From: Macrolepiota albuminosa
Taxonomy: Eukaryota; Basidiomycota; Agaricomycetes; Agaricales; Agaricaceae
NCBI GenBank assembly: GCA_027475525.1
Contig: JAMWFC010000054.1
Span: forward strand, 1,666,468-1,730,467
Direction: 5' to 3'
DNA: 64,000 nucleotides
Made by a program: the position numbers and the translations under genes. The notes under the pieces were generated by a model. That model was given only the letters and a program-made list of their open reading frames with translations. It was not told the DNA's origin and did no database searches. Positions 22,285 through 33,555 of the stretch are shown one piece after another; position 1 is the stretch's first letter; every line of letters starts with the position of its first letter.

Positions 22285-24243
22285 TCAGGCCATCAGTAAG
22301 TCAGGGACGGGGGCAATGGAAGAGTCCCCAGGCTCCCGAAATGGATCGGCAGTTGCGTCGTCCATGTCATAGTTGAGGAGTTCATTCTCGGGTGCGGGCG
22401 CATAGGAAGTGCCCGAAGGCCCTGCTACTGGCAGGGAGTCGTCATAGTCCCGGAGGGGGGACAGTGTGAGATTGGGGTCAATAGTTGACCCCAGGACAGA
22501 TGGTTGGGGATCAGGAAGATCCCCAGTGTCGGATGGGTACTGGCGCATCCAGATCTCGCGGGCATGAATGTCTTGCCCGATGAGGAGGTACATCTCCTTG
22601 GTGAGCGCGTCGTTGTAAGCACAACGACTGTCCTGCTGCTGGAGCATCAGGCGTTGGCGATCGCCAATGGTGGCCTCACGCCACCCATCCCACTGAGCGA
22701 TGGACTGGGGTGTACCGTAATGGTCGAGGCGTTGTAGCCTCTCATCGTCGATAGCGGCCGCCTCGTTGTAGAGCCGGCTGTCGCTGAAGAATAAATGGGC
22801 CAAATAGGTGACCCCATAAGTATACGCATAGTCAGCCCAGCTGACCGGGATTTAATTATGAAGAAGGACGCGTAACGCGTCCAAAGTGGTGAACACGGAA
22901 GCTGACGCTTCCGGGATGTCCACAGCCTGAGCCTTGAAGTTAGGGTCATTGGCGTGGAGGGGCACAAAGACTTGCCCCATGGCCGCTTTGTACTCAGCCA
23001 CGGCCTCTTTGTAGAGGCCTGGCCTTGCGAAGACATAGGCCAGGTACTTGTGTACTGTGGACTTGGAGGCGCGGCTGGCGCTGAGGGTGCGTACAAGTGC
23101 AAACCCAAAGAGGCTGCGCCAATGAATGCGCATGGCACGGTCCATGGCCAGACCGGTCCATACGTTGGACGTCCCAGGACGTCCATAGAGGAGGGCGTAT
23201 GAGCCCAGGTAGTCCAAAGCAAATGGTTGCTTTGGATCAGGGGGGGTAAGGCCGACGAAGGCAATTTTCCCTCCCTCTTTGCGGCGATAGAGCTGCGATG
23301 GCACAATCATTCGCAGGACGTTCTCCTGCTCCTCTGGACTCGCAAAGGGTACCGCGATGGTCCTATACTTGACCTCGTCGAGTAGATGAGACATAGCTCT
23401 GTCTCAGGCAGTAGGGTGGCAGTTGAGCGCCACCTGCTTGAATTCGTTGAGCAAGAGGTAGCCCAACTGACGCTGATGAATTGGCATAAACTGGTTGTTA
23501 ACCAGTGCATGAAGTCTGCGGACTTCTCAAGGACTGCAGGGAAACCCGCGAGGTGCCACTTGGTACACCTTACTGTTGTGGGGCGTCGCCACAGCGTTGC
23601 CCTCTTTATTGGTCTCGAAGGTCCTGGCTGCACGGGCTTCTTGCCCGACAAAGATGGTATTGGTCACTGGCGACCAATAGAATTGGGGAGCTAACCCCGT
23701 GCCAAAGAATAAGTTCTGGCGCTCAATAGTGTGATCACGATAGATCACAACACCGAGTGCATCAGGGATGCGCCCGGTTTGGTCCTCAAGGAGGGCAGCT
23801 CCTTGCTTGGCGCTATCCTGCACCCAATGTTCCATCTTGGCTCGTCGATTGCTGTTGCGCCGTTCACGTGCCATACATTGTGCCGCCGTCTTGTGTGGCA
23901 CAGGGGATTCCATACGAGCCTCTTCAGGCTCCTCATACCAATCGTCGTCAGAGGGCGGGGATGGCAGCCTCTCTGGCTCCGACTTCTCAGGCTGTGGGTC
24001 CATAGCCCACACACACCGTGGGAGTCGGGCTGGCGGGCCCTCTACCAGTATGGCGGGTAAAAAGGGGATGTTAGCCCCTGGGGCCCCTTTCAGGGCATCC
24101 TCAGGGAAGTGCACGTTGACGTATGCGTGTCCTTCTGGTTGCTTACCCCAACGATCCTTTCGGGGTTGTGAGGCCTTGGCCTCAGTGGGGTGTGTGCTCA
24201 CGCTCCTGGAACTCTGCTCCCCAGAGTACGTGGTGGACACCAT
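22285..24243 (-). pseudogene. Element G accessory ORF2, about 650 codons with premature stops
   Basis: One minus-strand frame runs from the ATG at 24243 (MVSTTYSGEQSSRS) to the stop at 22285, interrupted by TGA at 23527-23529, TGA at 23404-23406 and TAA at 22852-22854. The first third is charged and Pro-rich (EPERLPSPPSDDDWYEEPEE). A central region follows (NLFFGTGLAPQFYWSPVTNT; LDYLGSYALLYGRPGTSNVW; HWRSLFGFALVRTL; ARPGLYKEAVAEYKAAMGQV), then a helical end (EMYLLIGQDIHAREIWMRQY) and an acidic tail. I recognise no domain. The region lies between integrase and 3' LTR, where some retroelements carry an env-like or other extra gene, but no signal peptide or clear membrane anchor is visible. It is conserved in element Y (14850-16640). 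Confidence 0.75.
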
Positions 24244-24252
24244 GGATACTGG

Positions 24253-25543
24253 TCACAAAGACACAACCTCAGGCACGCCGCTGGCGAGGCGCTGGATAAG
24301 CCGGGGGGCGGCTGTGGCAGGGACATCTTCATAGAGAAGGATGCCCCATCCTAGGCCGGCCTCCTGGCCGAGGGCAGCAACGCTCGACTTAATCAAGCGG
24401 GAGGGCGCATCCTCCACTCCTTGCCGATGCGCCCTTTTGCTGGAGTTGATGTCCCGACTTGGGGGTGTAGTCTGCCGCTTACGAGCGGCCGATGGGGCAA
24501 GGAGATCAGTTTTGCGCTGAGCGCACATATGATCCATGTCGTCCATCATCCGGCAGATGAGGACGACTGCCTCCACATTGCGGAGGAATAATGACTCTGC
24601 GGGTACATCGTACCCGTTATTTCCCAGACGTTGGAGAAGGGTAGCCAGGACTAAGTCCTGGTTGTGACTGGGCTCGACAGCCCGTGCTTTTCCTTTGTCG
24701 CGTCGAGGACGCAACTCTTCTTCCAAGCTGGGCTCGGATTGGTGCGGCATTTCCAGCCGCTGTATCAAGGAGAGCTTGGCCAAGCTCTCCATCGGCGCAT
24801 CAGCCGATGAACTGATGCTCCGTCCTGGACTGAGAGTTTCTGTGCTCTCAATGGCCATGGTGGCCTGCACGAGGGATGCTTTGCGTCCCTCTAGATTGTC
24901 AATTGGTGCTGTGGTCGACAGGGAAATCGACCGGCCTCCCTTGGCTTGCGACTCATGCGAGTCGCTGTACTGGGGCATTGCGCCCCAAGCCCCCATCCAA
25001 GCCGGGGGGTACGGCATCATTACGGGCACACCACCCATTCCAGGGTAGTGCGCCGGGGCGGTAAACTGGGGAAAAGGATGTGTCCCCAGTTGCCCTGTTG
25101 CCGGTACGGGGGCAAGCTGCCTCCATGCTGACGCTGCTTGGGGGCTGACTAGCCCCCCGTAGGCCTGTTGCTGGGATTGGCCCTCGGTGTGATGTGGCGC
25201 ATAAGCACCTGATACTGGTTGTTGGGGCTGATAGCCACCCACAGGTGCGTTCTGAGGCATGAAGTTGCCCTGCATGGGTTGAAGTGGCGGATAGCCACTG
25301 ATCACCAGCTGCTGCGGCAGGTAGCCCACCGCTGGTGGTTGCTGCTGCTGTGGGAAGCCCACAGCTGGTTGTGATTGTCCCCACGCTGCTGCGGCAGGTA
25401 GCCCACCGCTGGTGGTTGCTGCTGCTGTGGGAAGCCCACAGCTGGTTGTGATTGTCCCCACTGGGGCGCATTTTAGGTCAGCGGGGGAGCCATCTGCCCC
25501 CCCCCCTTCAGCCGACGGTAAGACCGACGGCGCAAACTCAAGG

Positions 25544-25575
<32 letters not shown>

Positions 25576-25602
25576 AGACTGATCCACGGGCATGTTGTCC
25601 AT
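24253..25602 (-). pseudogene. Element G accessory ORF1, Gln/Pro-rich protein
   Basis: The minus-strand frame starts at 25602 (MDNMPVDQSEQ then a poly-Gln run) and ends with TGA at 24253-24255. The N-terminal 200 residues are a Gln/Pro/Gly/Tyr-rich low-complexity region (PQQQQPPAVGYLPQQ; GGYQPQQPVSGAYAPHH). The C-terminal half is helical and charged (MESLAKLSLIQRLEMPHQS; LVLATLLQRLGNNGYDVPAE; NVEAVVLICRMMDDMDHMC). An exact 77 bp duplication and a run of ten G near 25500 both distort the N-terminal frame; the natural frame probably crosses that run. ORF1 and ORF2 are in the same frame, separated only by this TGA and nine bases, so they may once have been one protein. Function unknown. Confidence 0.65.
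25308..25461. repeat. Exact 77 bp tandem duplication b (in accessory ORF1)
   Basis: The unit 25308-25384 is repeated exactly at 25385-25461. It duplicates part of the Gln/Pro-rich coding region and, since 77 is not a multiple of three, shifts the reading frame. Confidence 0.97.
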
Positions 25603-25748
25603 GGTTGAGGGAAAAAGGCGAAAAAGAAATTTTGCCTTTTACGACATGTTTCAGCCACAGCTGCTGACCAACTCAGCCAAGCCGTGATCGGCACTGCCGA
25701 TCAAATTAAGCGCCGGCATGCTTACTTAATTGATGTGGGCGCTTAACA

Positions 25749-25902
25749 CCCTTCAACTCCAAATAACGGTCAAGTGCCGCCAACTTGGAGCAATGGGAGT
25801 GTGGCTCCCATGTTGTGTCCCCGAGCCCTTCAACTCCAAATAACGGTCAAGTGCCGCCAACTTGGAGCAATGGGAGTGTGGCTCCCATGTTGTGTCCCCG
25901 AG
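25749..25902. repeat. Exact 77 bp tandem duplication c (end of integrase)
   Basis: The unit 25749-25825 is repeated exactly at 25826-25902. It changes the end of the integrase tail: the first passage reads ALDRYLELKG, and the duplicate then continues in another frame to a stop at 25753. Confidence 0.97.
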
Positions 25903-28900
25903 AGACCATCGTACCTCAAACTCGAGCGTGTTACGCTCAGTCCACCGGTGCCCAATTATGCACTCGACAAACCATTCGTCATTGTCTCGAGCCCCAAAAT
26001 CATAGGAGCCTGGAGTTGCCCTGTTAGGGAATAGCGCATCGTCAGACGCGCTGTAAGGTCGCAACAGCGACACATGAAACTTAGGAACGATGCGTCGTTC
26101 CTGTAATGCCAGAGGCAGCTCCAACATGTAGTTGGAGGTACTTGGCTCTGCGTCTAGAACGCGGTATGGGCCTACCCATTTCGGGCAGAGTTTACTCACC
26201 CGTCCCTTTGGGAGCCTCAGATTACGCGTTGATAGGTACACCAATGCTCCTACTGCTATTGGCGGTTCTGCTCGCCTATGGTGATTGGCATTTTTCGCCT
26301 GAAAGACTCGCGCCTCTATGATGGCGTCATGCGCCGCCGCAATGTTCTCCAGGGCCTGCCTGGCGAACTCGACAACTCCGCGGTGAGCCACTGTATCAGC
26401 ACGAACTTCGTGCAGCATGGAGGGCAAGTACCCTCCGTTGAGTTCAAAGGGCGCATACCCTGTGGTATCCGAGATACTCGCGTTAATCGCGAACTCAGTG
26501 AGTGGACACCAGTCCACCCAGTCCCGTTGGTCAGGGCGAACAACTGCCCTCAGAATCTGACCTATACTGCAGTTAGCCCACTCTGTCTGCCCATCCGTTT
26601 GAGGATGGAAGGACATTGACATGAGAAGTCACGCTCCTAGCAGTTTGTGGAGTTCTCTCCACCATTGAGACGTGAACTTTGAGTCACGGTCACTCACAAT
26701 GGTGCTAGGCAGCCCATGCAGCCTAACGATCTCCCTCAGGTAGATCCATGACAGCTCCTTAGCCGTCAGCGTAGTTCGCACCGGTATGAGGTGCACCATG
26801 CTCGTCATGCGGCATATGACCACCCAGAGGTAATCAAACCCTCTGGACTTGGGAAAGGGACCTACGAAGTCCATTCCAATCGAATCCCAAGGTTTCACCG
26901 GCACGGGTAGCTGGTGTAGTTTCCCGGGAGGGGATCCAGGGGGCAACTTTGCCCTCTGACACGCTGCGCATGAGGCGCAAAACTTAGTCACTTCCTGGGC
27001 CATACGTGGCCACCAATACCATCTTCGGATGTAGCCCAACGTCCGGGCAGCACCAAAGTGCCCCACCAGTGCATGGGCCTGGTCCAAGATCCGCGTAATA
27101 ATGGTTCGCGTACAGGGGAGGCATACCACTGCCACCCCTTGACGGTTCTCCGTCGTGATCAGTCCACCAGGCTCATGCCTGAACCGAGGATGGTCGTCAG
27201 GATTGGCGAGTATCTCGGCAAAGAGAGAATCATCGCCATAGTCCTGCACCACTTCCTTCTGGAAGTCGTCGTTGACCAGGCTAGGGGGCTAGGATGAAGG
27301 CAATTTGCCTTCGAGCATCTCTGCAAGCGTGACAGGTATATCAGGGCGCTCGTGCTCCCCAGTGGACGCTGGGTCCACAGCTTCATGCTCCTTGAGCAAC
27401 TGGGTGGCTACATCCCGCTCTTCACGCTGCTCTCTGAGGCAAGTGCTTTGCCTCCGTTCATCATCACGCATAGCGCGTACTTCCAGGACATGCTCCCTGA
27501 GCTCCTGGTATCGGTGGAGAGGTAAATCCTCTCCATCAGGGTCTATGCGGCAGTCTGCCTGCACATACTCATGAGGCTCGTGAGCCTCCCCAACTACATC
27601 ACTCTCAAAGTAGCGCGACAAGCAGTCTGTTGAGTTCACCTTTAACATAGGTGATGTCGAACTGGTATCTTGACATGTAGTCTATCCACCGTCGCTGACG
27701 TGGCAACAAGTTCACCTGAGTTTTGAAGAACTCAAGGGCCTTGTGGTCCGTTATGATGTGGATGGGATATCCCATTAGCTTATCCTCCCACTTGAGGAGG
27801 GCCTCGAGTATGGCAAGAGTCTCCAGCTCGTGCACCGCATAGTTTTGCTGGGCCATCGTGAACTTCTTCGACATGAACCCTGCTGGGCGGGGTCGATTGG
27901 TCAAATCACTGGAGTCTTTGTACAGATCCATTTGACCATCTCAAAGCACCGCTGGTGCAACGGCCTCCAATTGAACGGTGACTTGTTCTGCGTCATGGCC
28001 ATAAGTGGCCCAGTATAGGCTGTGACATCGGGCAAGAAGCTCAATATGTAGTTGACAAGACCAACGAACCGTTGGATGTCATTGTAGTTTCGGGGTGTTC
28101 GCCACTCCCGAATGCGATCGAGCTTGTCCTGATCAGGATGGATACCCCGCTCATCAATGACATGCCCTAGGCAGTCTATACTCTGAGCGTAGAGCTCACA
28201 TTTCTTCCACTTCAAGTACAACTTGTACTTGCGCAGTTGTTCGAATACGACTCTGAGGTGCTGCTCATGCTCCTCCATAGAATCCGAGTAGATGAATATG
28301 TCATCTAAGTAGACGTGCATAAAACGTCCTATTACGTCTCGGAAGATAGAGGTCATTAGCCTCTGGAAAGTTGCTGGAGCATTACAGTCTCCAATCTGCA
28401 TTATATTGCTTGTGAACGTGCCCATGATTGATGCAAATACGGTCTTGGGTATGTCCTCAGTGTGAATGCGCATTTGTTCATAAGCGTCAGTAAGGTCAAT
28501 CTTCGAGCGATACTTTGCCCGAGCCACGTCTTCCCGGATCACCTCTTGATCTGGTAAAGGAGTTACATCCTTTATGGTATTGTCATTGCGCTGACGCGCA
28601 TCAAGAGCTGTTCGAAGGGTTCCATTCTTCTTCGGGATGCACAATAATGGTGCAGCTTGAGCGGTGGTGCATGGGGACCACCATTGAGCATTCAAATAGC
28701 AATTAGTCTTATCGCGTAGTTGCTCCTGGAGGGCGTGCGGGCAGCGCGGCAAGTGGTACTTATACTGCTTGCTCTTGTCTATGAGATTGATCTCATGGTT
28801 CACCTCCCGCCATGGCGGAAGCTCCTCCTTGGTCCCGTTGACCATGTCGGCAAATTCTTCTTGCCATTGCTGACACAACTGAGGAATATCTTCCTCACGA

Positions 28901-29376
28901 AGGCTTGTCGCCTTCTGCTTCCCCTTCATACGCACCGGGGGAAGTACTTCCACCGTCTCTGAGGGTAGCCGAGGCGGCGGTGCATACTGCTCGCGCATTG
29001 CAAGCACCCAATTGACACTGTCATTGGGTATATGTAGTCTCAGCAGAGCACCCGCTGCCGCTGCCTTATAAGCCACGAGGCTTCTCCCTTTACATACAAG
29101 TGAGTACGCTACGGACACCTCATCTGAGGCTGGCTGGCAATACGCTGGTTTGACAGTCATCTGTCTCTGGTGCGCATTTTGTGCACACGTGGCTGCCACC
29201 AGCTCGTTCCACTCTTGCAGCATTCGGGGGTCGTATGCCCAGTCATACTCCGGCAGGGGAGCTGGTCGTTCCCATAGAGACCGTGTGTCCCCCTCTACTG
29301 AGGCTTCCGCCTCTCGGATGCTGTCTTTCAAGTCTTCCAACTTGACTCGTGAGGACGTAGGTGGACATACATCCAC
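25753..29376 (-). pseudogene. Element G pol: reverse transcriptase, RNase H, integrase
   Basis: RT (29376-27901) shows PHALQEQLRDKTNCYLNAQW, the IDLTDAYEQMRI block and the catalytic HVYLDDIFIYSD box. It ends in TGA at 27901 within TPVI-stop-PID, where Arg is usual. RNase H (27931-27605) lies in a shifted frame with RPAGFMSKKFTMAQQNY and IITDHKALEFF; short deletions at its two ends account for the shift and the return. Integrase (27648-25753) has His-x4-His and CASC-CAAC zinc ligands, SIGMDFVGPFPKSRG, STIVSDRDSKF and DGQTEWANCSIG (the D, D and E residues present), a TGA at 26629 and a TAG at 27289. The tail ends in a chromodomain-like segment (LEFEVRWSLGDTTWEPHSHC). Sequence further upstream in the pol frame reaches about 29590. 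Confidence 0.92.
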
Positions 29377-29674
29377 TGAGTCCTCCTGTCGTCTCGCCTT
29401 TCAATGGCGTTTGTCTGAAGGCTTTGCGCCTCGAGTCTCAGGAGCGGTTATTTGCTCGTTGCTTCTCTTGGAGGCTTGATACTCCTCCTCGCTCATCATT
29501 ACCACGTTGTGGTCTGCGCTCAGTCCAGGCATAGCCTGCACTTCCTCCTCCACATCCTCCACGGCCAGCACTCTGCGCCGGCCAAGTCATGGAGAGCCCT
29601 TGCGTTTCTCCATAGTGCAATGACGTCACAGACGATTATCAGTGTTGTCTGCTGTAGCTTGCTCGGCTGGGATT

Positions 29675-29828
29675 ACTTTCCCATTCACTAGCACCTGACA
29701 ATGGTCAAAGTCTAATATGACTTTGTTACGCCGCATAAATGGCGTTCCCAGACTTTCCCATTCACTAGCACCTGACAATGGTCAAAGTCTAATATGACTT
29801 TGTTACGCCGCATAAATGGCGTTCCCAG
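29675..29828. repeat. Exact 77 bp tandem duplication d (in protease)
   Basis: The unit 29675-29751 is repeated exactly at 29752-29828. It lies in the conserved GTPFMRRNKVILDFDHCQ end of the protease; with the extra copy the protein stops early at 29712, and without it the frame runs on into the pol leader. Confidence 0.97.
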
Positions 29829-32180
29829 TATTATATCGTAGCGATTGAAGTTCGCTACATCCATGTATTCCCGGCTACGTGAGCCCAGTGTTTGGACATT
29901 CACATTTGTCCCATACTGCACTATGGCTCGGCTCCCTACGGTGCCCAGCTGTAACGCCAATGGCTTATCCAACTCCTGCACGGATATTCCATACACATGG
30001 GCAAACTGGGGCGTTATGCCCGATGTAGTACTCCCAGAGTCCCATAGGGTCCATGCCTTGTGGCCGTCTACGTCCACATACGAGACCAGGCACTCCTTGT
30101 CTGCTCGTTTCAATGTAGGGCGCTGCAAAGTGCCCTCTGCACGACGAAGAGTCACCTTCTTCATCCGAACCACGTTATTCCATTCGGGATCATTTGTGGA
30201 CGGCCAATCCGTCATCGCCGCTAGGCACTTGGAGTCGCTGTCACGACTGTAGTACTCATTGTCGTAGACGTCGTCATATACGTTGACTGTGATGTACTCC
30301 TCCCCCTCCACGACCACACTCTCGGGCTCGGCACCCGATGCCTCCTCTGGGGGCTCTTGGTCGTTTGTGGGGTGCTCTGCCTCAGACTCGGCAGATATGT
30401 CTCCGTCACTCCCACTCGCAGCTGCAGTATGTGCAGCTCAAAGGTGGGCACGGGATGTATACCCCTTCCTCGGAGCTCCTGGCTTTGCGGGGCAGTTGGT
30501 AGCGTAGTGGCCAGGTTGGCCACACGCGAAACAAGTCCCCATCTGACCTGGTGGGTTGGCCAGTTTGAACTCCGGCCTTGGTTTAGGATGGTCTCCATCC
30601 GGCGCCCGATCTGGACATGGGCGGCTCCGCCCTCGGTTCGCCGCAGGGTTTCTGCGTACAACAAACCGCGTGTTGCGGTCATGGTCCAAATCGGTCTTTT
30701 TGGCCAGGAAGGTCCCCACATGCTGACCCCGTGAGGGTGTCCCACCAGGCGGTAGTCGCCTGGGTCTCCCTTTGTGTCCACTCCGATGTTCGTAGTGGTT
30801 AGCAGTCTTCAGAGACTGCTCATACCGGATGGCATATGCCACAAATTCTTCCACATTGTTGACTTCTGGGGACAATCCATCCTCACATATCAAATAGCGG
30901 CGCATGTCCGCTGGAATGTCATCCAAGAACGTTTCAAGTATTGTATACCCGTCCGGGTATACTGCCATGTTCTGGGCATGGTCATTAAGGGTATCATAGA
31001 ACCCTTGTACTCCCAACTTCTCGGTGTACTTGGCAGACTGGAAGTCCCGCCTTGCATCCTGGAGCGTTGAGGGGTGTACGAATCGATCATACAGTCCTGT
31101 AAGGACTCCTTTGAACGTCCAGTCATATTGGACACGGTTGACGTGCAGTACTGCCCATTGAAACCATCCCATGGCCTCTCCAGCCAAGAACGAAGATTCG
31201 TTCTCGTTCTATACGGTTGCCTCCATATAAGCACATGGCGAGATGGGTGCATACATCCATCGCCCAATCTTCCAGGTCGCTGAACTTGGACGCGCCCATA
31301 TAGGCACGAATGTGCCTACTGTCTGCTTTACGCAGCTTCACTCCATCTGGTAACCATAAGGTTACGCCCAGGGCATCATTGACTACTCGATGCAGGCGAT
31401 TGTGCATGGCTTCACAATGCATTCGAATGGCCTCCTGCTGACCCGGGGATCTAGTCGCCAAATCAGCAGCATGGGGAAGTGACTTCCCTCGTCCACCTTG
31501 CGGAGGACGTCCCGAGCCTCCTCGACTGTGGGCATAATTGCCCTCGTCTCAAAGAATTGACCTAGGGCCATTATCCCGGCTGTTACCAGGGACATCACGT
31601 CTCGTGGCGCCATCTCAATCGAGGAAGTCTCCTCGATCATGATCGTTGCGCCGCCCTGGAACTAGAGAAGCTTGATTCTCCTGACCCTGCGTGATAAATT
31701 GACGACGCATCTCGTCAATGGGCTTAGTGCCCTCAAATACGATGCCCTGATCGTCAATAAGGGACTGTTCCTTAGTCCTGAGGTTGCCATTGCGCATACG
31801 TTGATACGTGACTCTGTCGCTCAACGTTTTGGCCATGGGCACACGCGGCATCACAGATGCCTCGCTCTCCACCTTGAGCACGGTACTATCATGCCCATCC
31901 GGACCTGACATATCTGTCCTACGGTCGTGGTTACGCATGTGTGGGGGCTCCTCATGCCACCCTTGTCCTGCTGGAGTATAAAAAGTACTCACTGGTCTTA
32001 CTTCGGGCACTTCCTGCGCCCGTGCTAGTGCCTCCACTAGCTCGATTCCAACGTCTTGATTGCGTCGTGCCGAGCATTCCTCGGACGTGTGGCTCCAGGG
32101 GGTCGAGACCCCCGATTGCCGTGTGGCCTTCCGCTGCACATACATTTGCAGCTCCATCGTGAGCACTCTCACCATCAAAT

Positions 32181-32545
32181 CAGTATATTTTGTACTGAAT
32201 ACATTGGGCACTTCGTGCCCTTGTCACCTAAGTGCTACTATATGGGCTGACGCGTAGCACTCGAGTCGCGCTTGGGTGGTGTATTTCATCACCTCTGGGT
32301 GCAAGTCCCAGAACACCCGCAAGCTGACGCGTAGCACTCGAGTCGCGCTTGGGTGGTGTATTTCATCACCTCTGGGTGCAAGTCCCAGAACACCCGCAAG
32401 CCAGTATATTTTGTACTGAATACATTGGGCACTTCGTGCCCTTGTCGCCTAAGTGCTACTATATGGGCTGACGTGTAGCGCTCGAGTCGCGCTTGGGTGG
32501 TGTATTTCATCACCTCTGGGTGCAAGTCCCAGAACACCCGCAAGC
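32181..32545 (-). repeat. In-frame 144 bp (48-residue) repeat in G gag, plus exact 77 bp duplication e
   Basis: Two diverged copies of a 144 bp unit encode FWDLHPEVMKYTTQARL, then HIVALRRQGHEVPNVFSTKY, in tandem. On top of that, 32246-32322 is repeated exactly at 32323-32399 (77 bp), which shifts the frame. Element Y carries this unit once (35794-35567, AAGSHNIPHADLTEYIELF), so the 144 bp repeat is a real expansion within the G family, unlike the 77 bp duplicate. Confidence 0.9.
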
Positions 32546-33316
32546 GCATGGTGTACGCGGTTTTCAGCTGCTGTTCCTCTGCTCCGGTGTCGTCATCACT
32601 TGACGACTCCATCACCTCCTCTGGAAGCTCTACAACCTCCGGAGCTTCCTCCACTGCTGGTGTGCGCAGGAATCAGTTTTCCGCACAGGATACTTCAGGC
32701 CTTGCAGCCTCCTCCAGTACCTCCTCTATGCGGGCTTCCGCCATTTCAAAAGGCATTGAGCCCATGGTGGACCGCCTGGTCCTACTACTCTGGCTCGGAG
32801 GGAGGGCTCTCTCAGTCCGTACTAACAACTCAGCATCTCCTGGGGCGCCATAGGCGCCGGTTGACTGTCGGCCATCCTCCGGGGGTCCTTTGGAAGCCAA
32901 TCGGCTAGACCGTCGCAGTCCTCCTGGCAGCTGCATAACTGGGGGCGTTAATCCCCCGGGCATCTTGTCCTGGAGGCATTGTGGACTGTCCTGCTGTGAG
33001 CTTTCAGCTCTCTGGGCCTTGCTCTCATTCCTGGCCAGGTTGGTACTCTGACCTCGGTCTCGAGCCTTGGGTCTTACCTGACCCGCATTGGACGCTGACG
33101 TGTCCTGGGTGTCTGCTGGGTCTCCCCGTAGGTCGTGGGCATTTCGCCCGCCGTCAGTGGGCACTGCAGGTATGGGATTACTCATTGATCCCCTGTTTGA
33201 AATTTGCACGGTGTGGCTGTGCAAGAAGCTTGAGAAGCTGATAGAGTTCTGTCAATGAACTCAACGACTGACGTCGGATGCTAGGCAATAGATCCTAGCT
33301 GGCAGATTCAAAAAAA

Positions 33317-33555
33317 TGTAACGAAGTTACAAAGTTTATAGAGCTTAGTGTGCACACAACACTGAATCAGACCAGACCGGTCTATTGACAATGTAGTATA
33401 CAACAAAATTAAGCTGCTTGATAAGCAGCACATATGTACGTATATATAGGGTAAAGTAATTAATATATTAATATTATATTATAATAAATATAATATAATA
33501 TCTACTACAGTAAGTAAAGCTATGTGGCCAACGCCACATAGCAGACTACGCTACA
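33317..33555 (-). repeat. 5' LTR of element G
   Basis: The 239 bp LTR begins TGTAACGAAG and ends GACTACGCTACA and is followed by GTACT, the target duplication. The inner side, read on the minus strand, starts with a run of T and then GAATCTGCC; the usual TGG start of a tRNA primer-binding site is absent. An AT-rich segment with TATATATA and the 77 bp unit seen twice in the other LTR lies in the middle. Confidence 0.95.

Larger units (their letters stand above)
29404..33224 (-). pseudogene. Element G gag-protease polyprotein
   Basis: Translation starts at 33224 or the inner ATG at 33188 (MSNPIPAVPTDGG). After a disordered N-terminus come a helical unit (LRVFWDLHPEVMKYTTQARL), a capsid-like region (AMGWFQWAVLHVNRVQYDW; TFKGVLTGLYDRFVHPSTLQ; DDIPADMRRYLICEDGLSPE), a CCHC zinc knuckle (CFACGQPGHYATNC) and an aspartic protease (VSYVDVDGHKAWTLWDSGST, active site DSG). 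In-frame TGA codons lie at 32673, 31615, 31549, 30438, 29626, 29587 and 29401, with one frameshift near 31205. Removing the two 77 bp duplications (32246-32399 and 29675-29828) restores the frame across those points, leaving gag-pro-pol as one long frame. Confidence 0.85.
21924..33555 (-). mobile_element. Gypsy-type LTR retrotransposon G, structurally full-length, coding-defective
   Basis: The element is bounded by LTRs at 21924-22239 and 33317-33555 and by the duplicated pentamer GTACT (21919-21923 and 33556-33560). On the minus strand the order is 5' LTR, gag with zinc knuckle, protease, reverse transcriptase, RNase H, integrase with chromodomain-like tail, two accessory coding regions, polypurine tract, 3' LTR; protease-RT-RNaseH-integrase is the Ty3/Gypsy order. 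The LTRs differ by three substitutions plus one 77 bp duplication, so the insertion is recent. Stops and a few indels break the frame, mostly CGA-to-TGA changes. It inserted into element Y, inside repeat X. Confidence 0.93.

Noticed and set aside
25452..25667. Plus-strand poly-Ala ORF
   Set aside because: It is the antisense reading of the CAG/CTG repeat in accessory ORF1 of element G.
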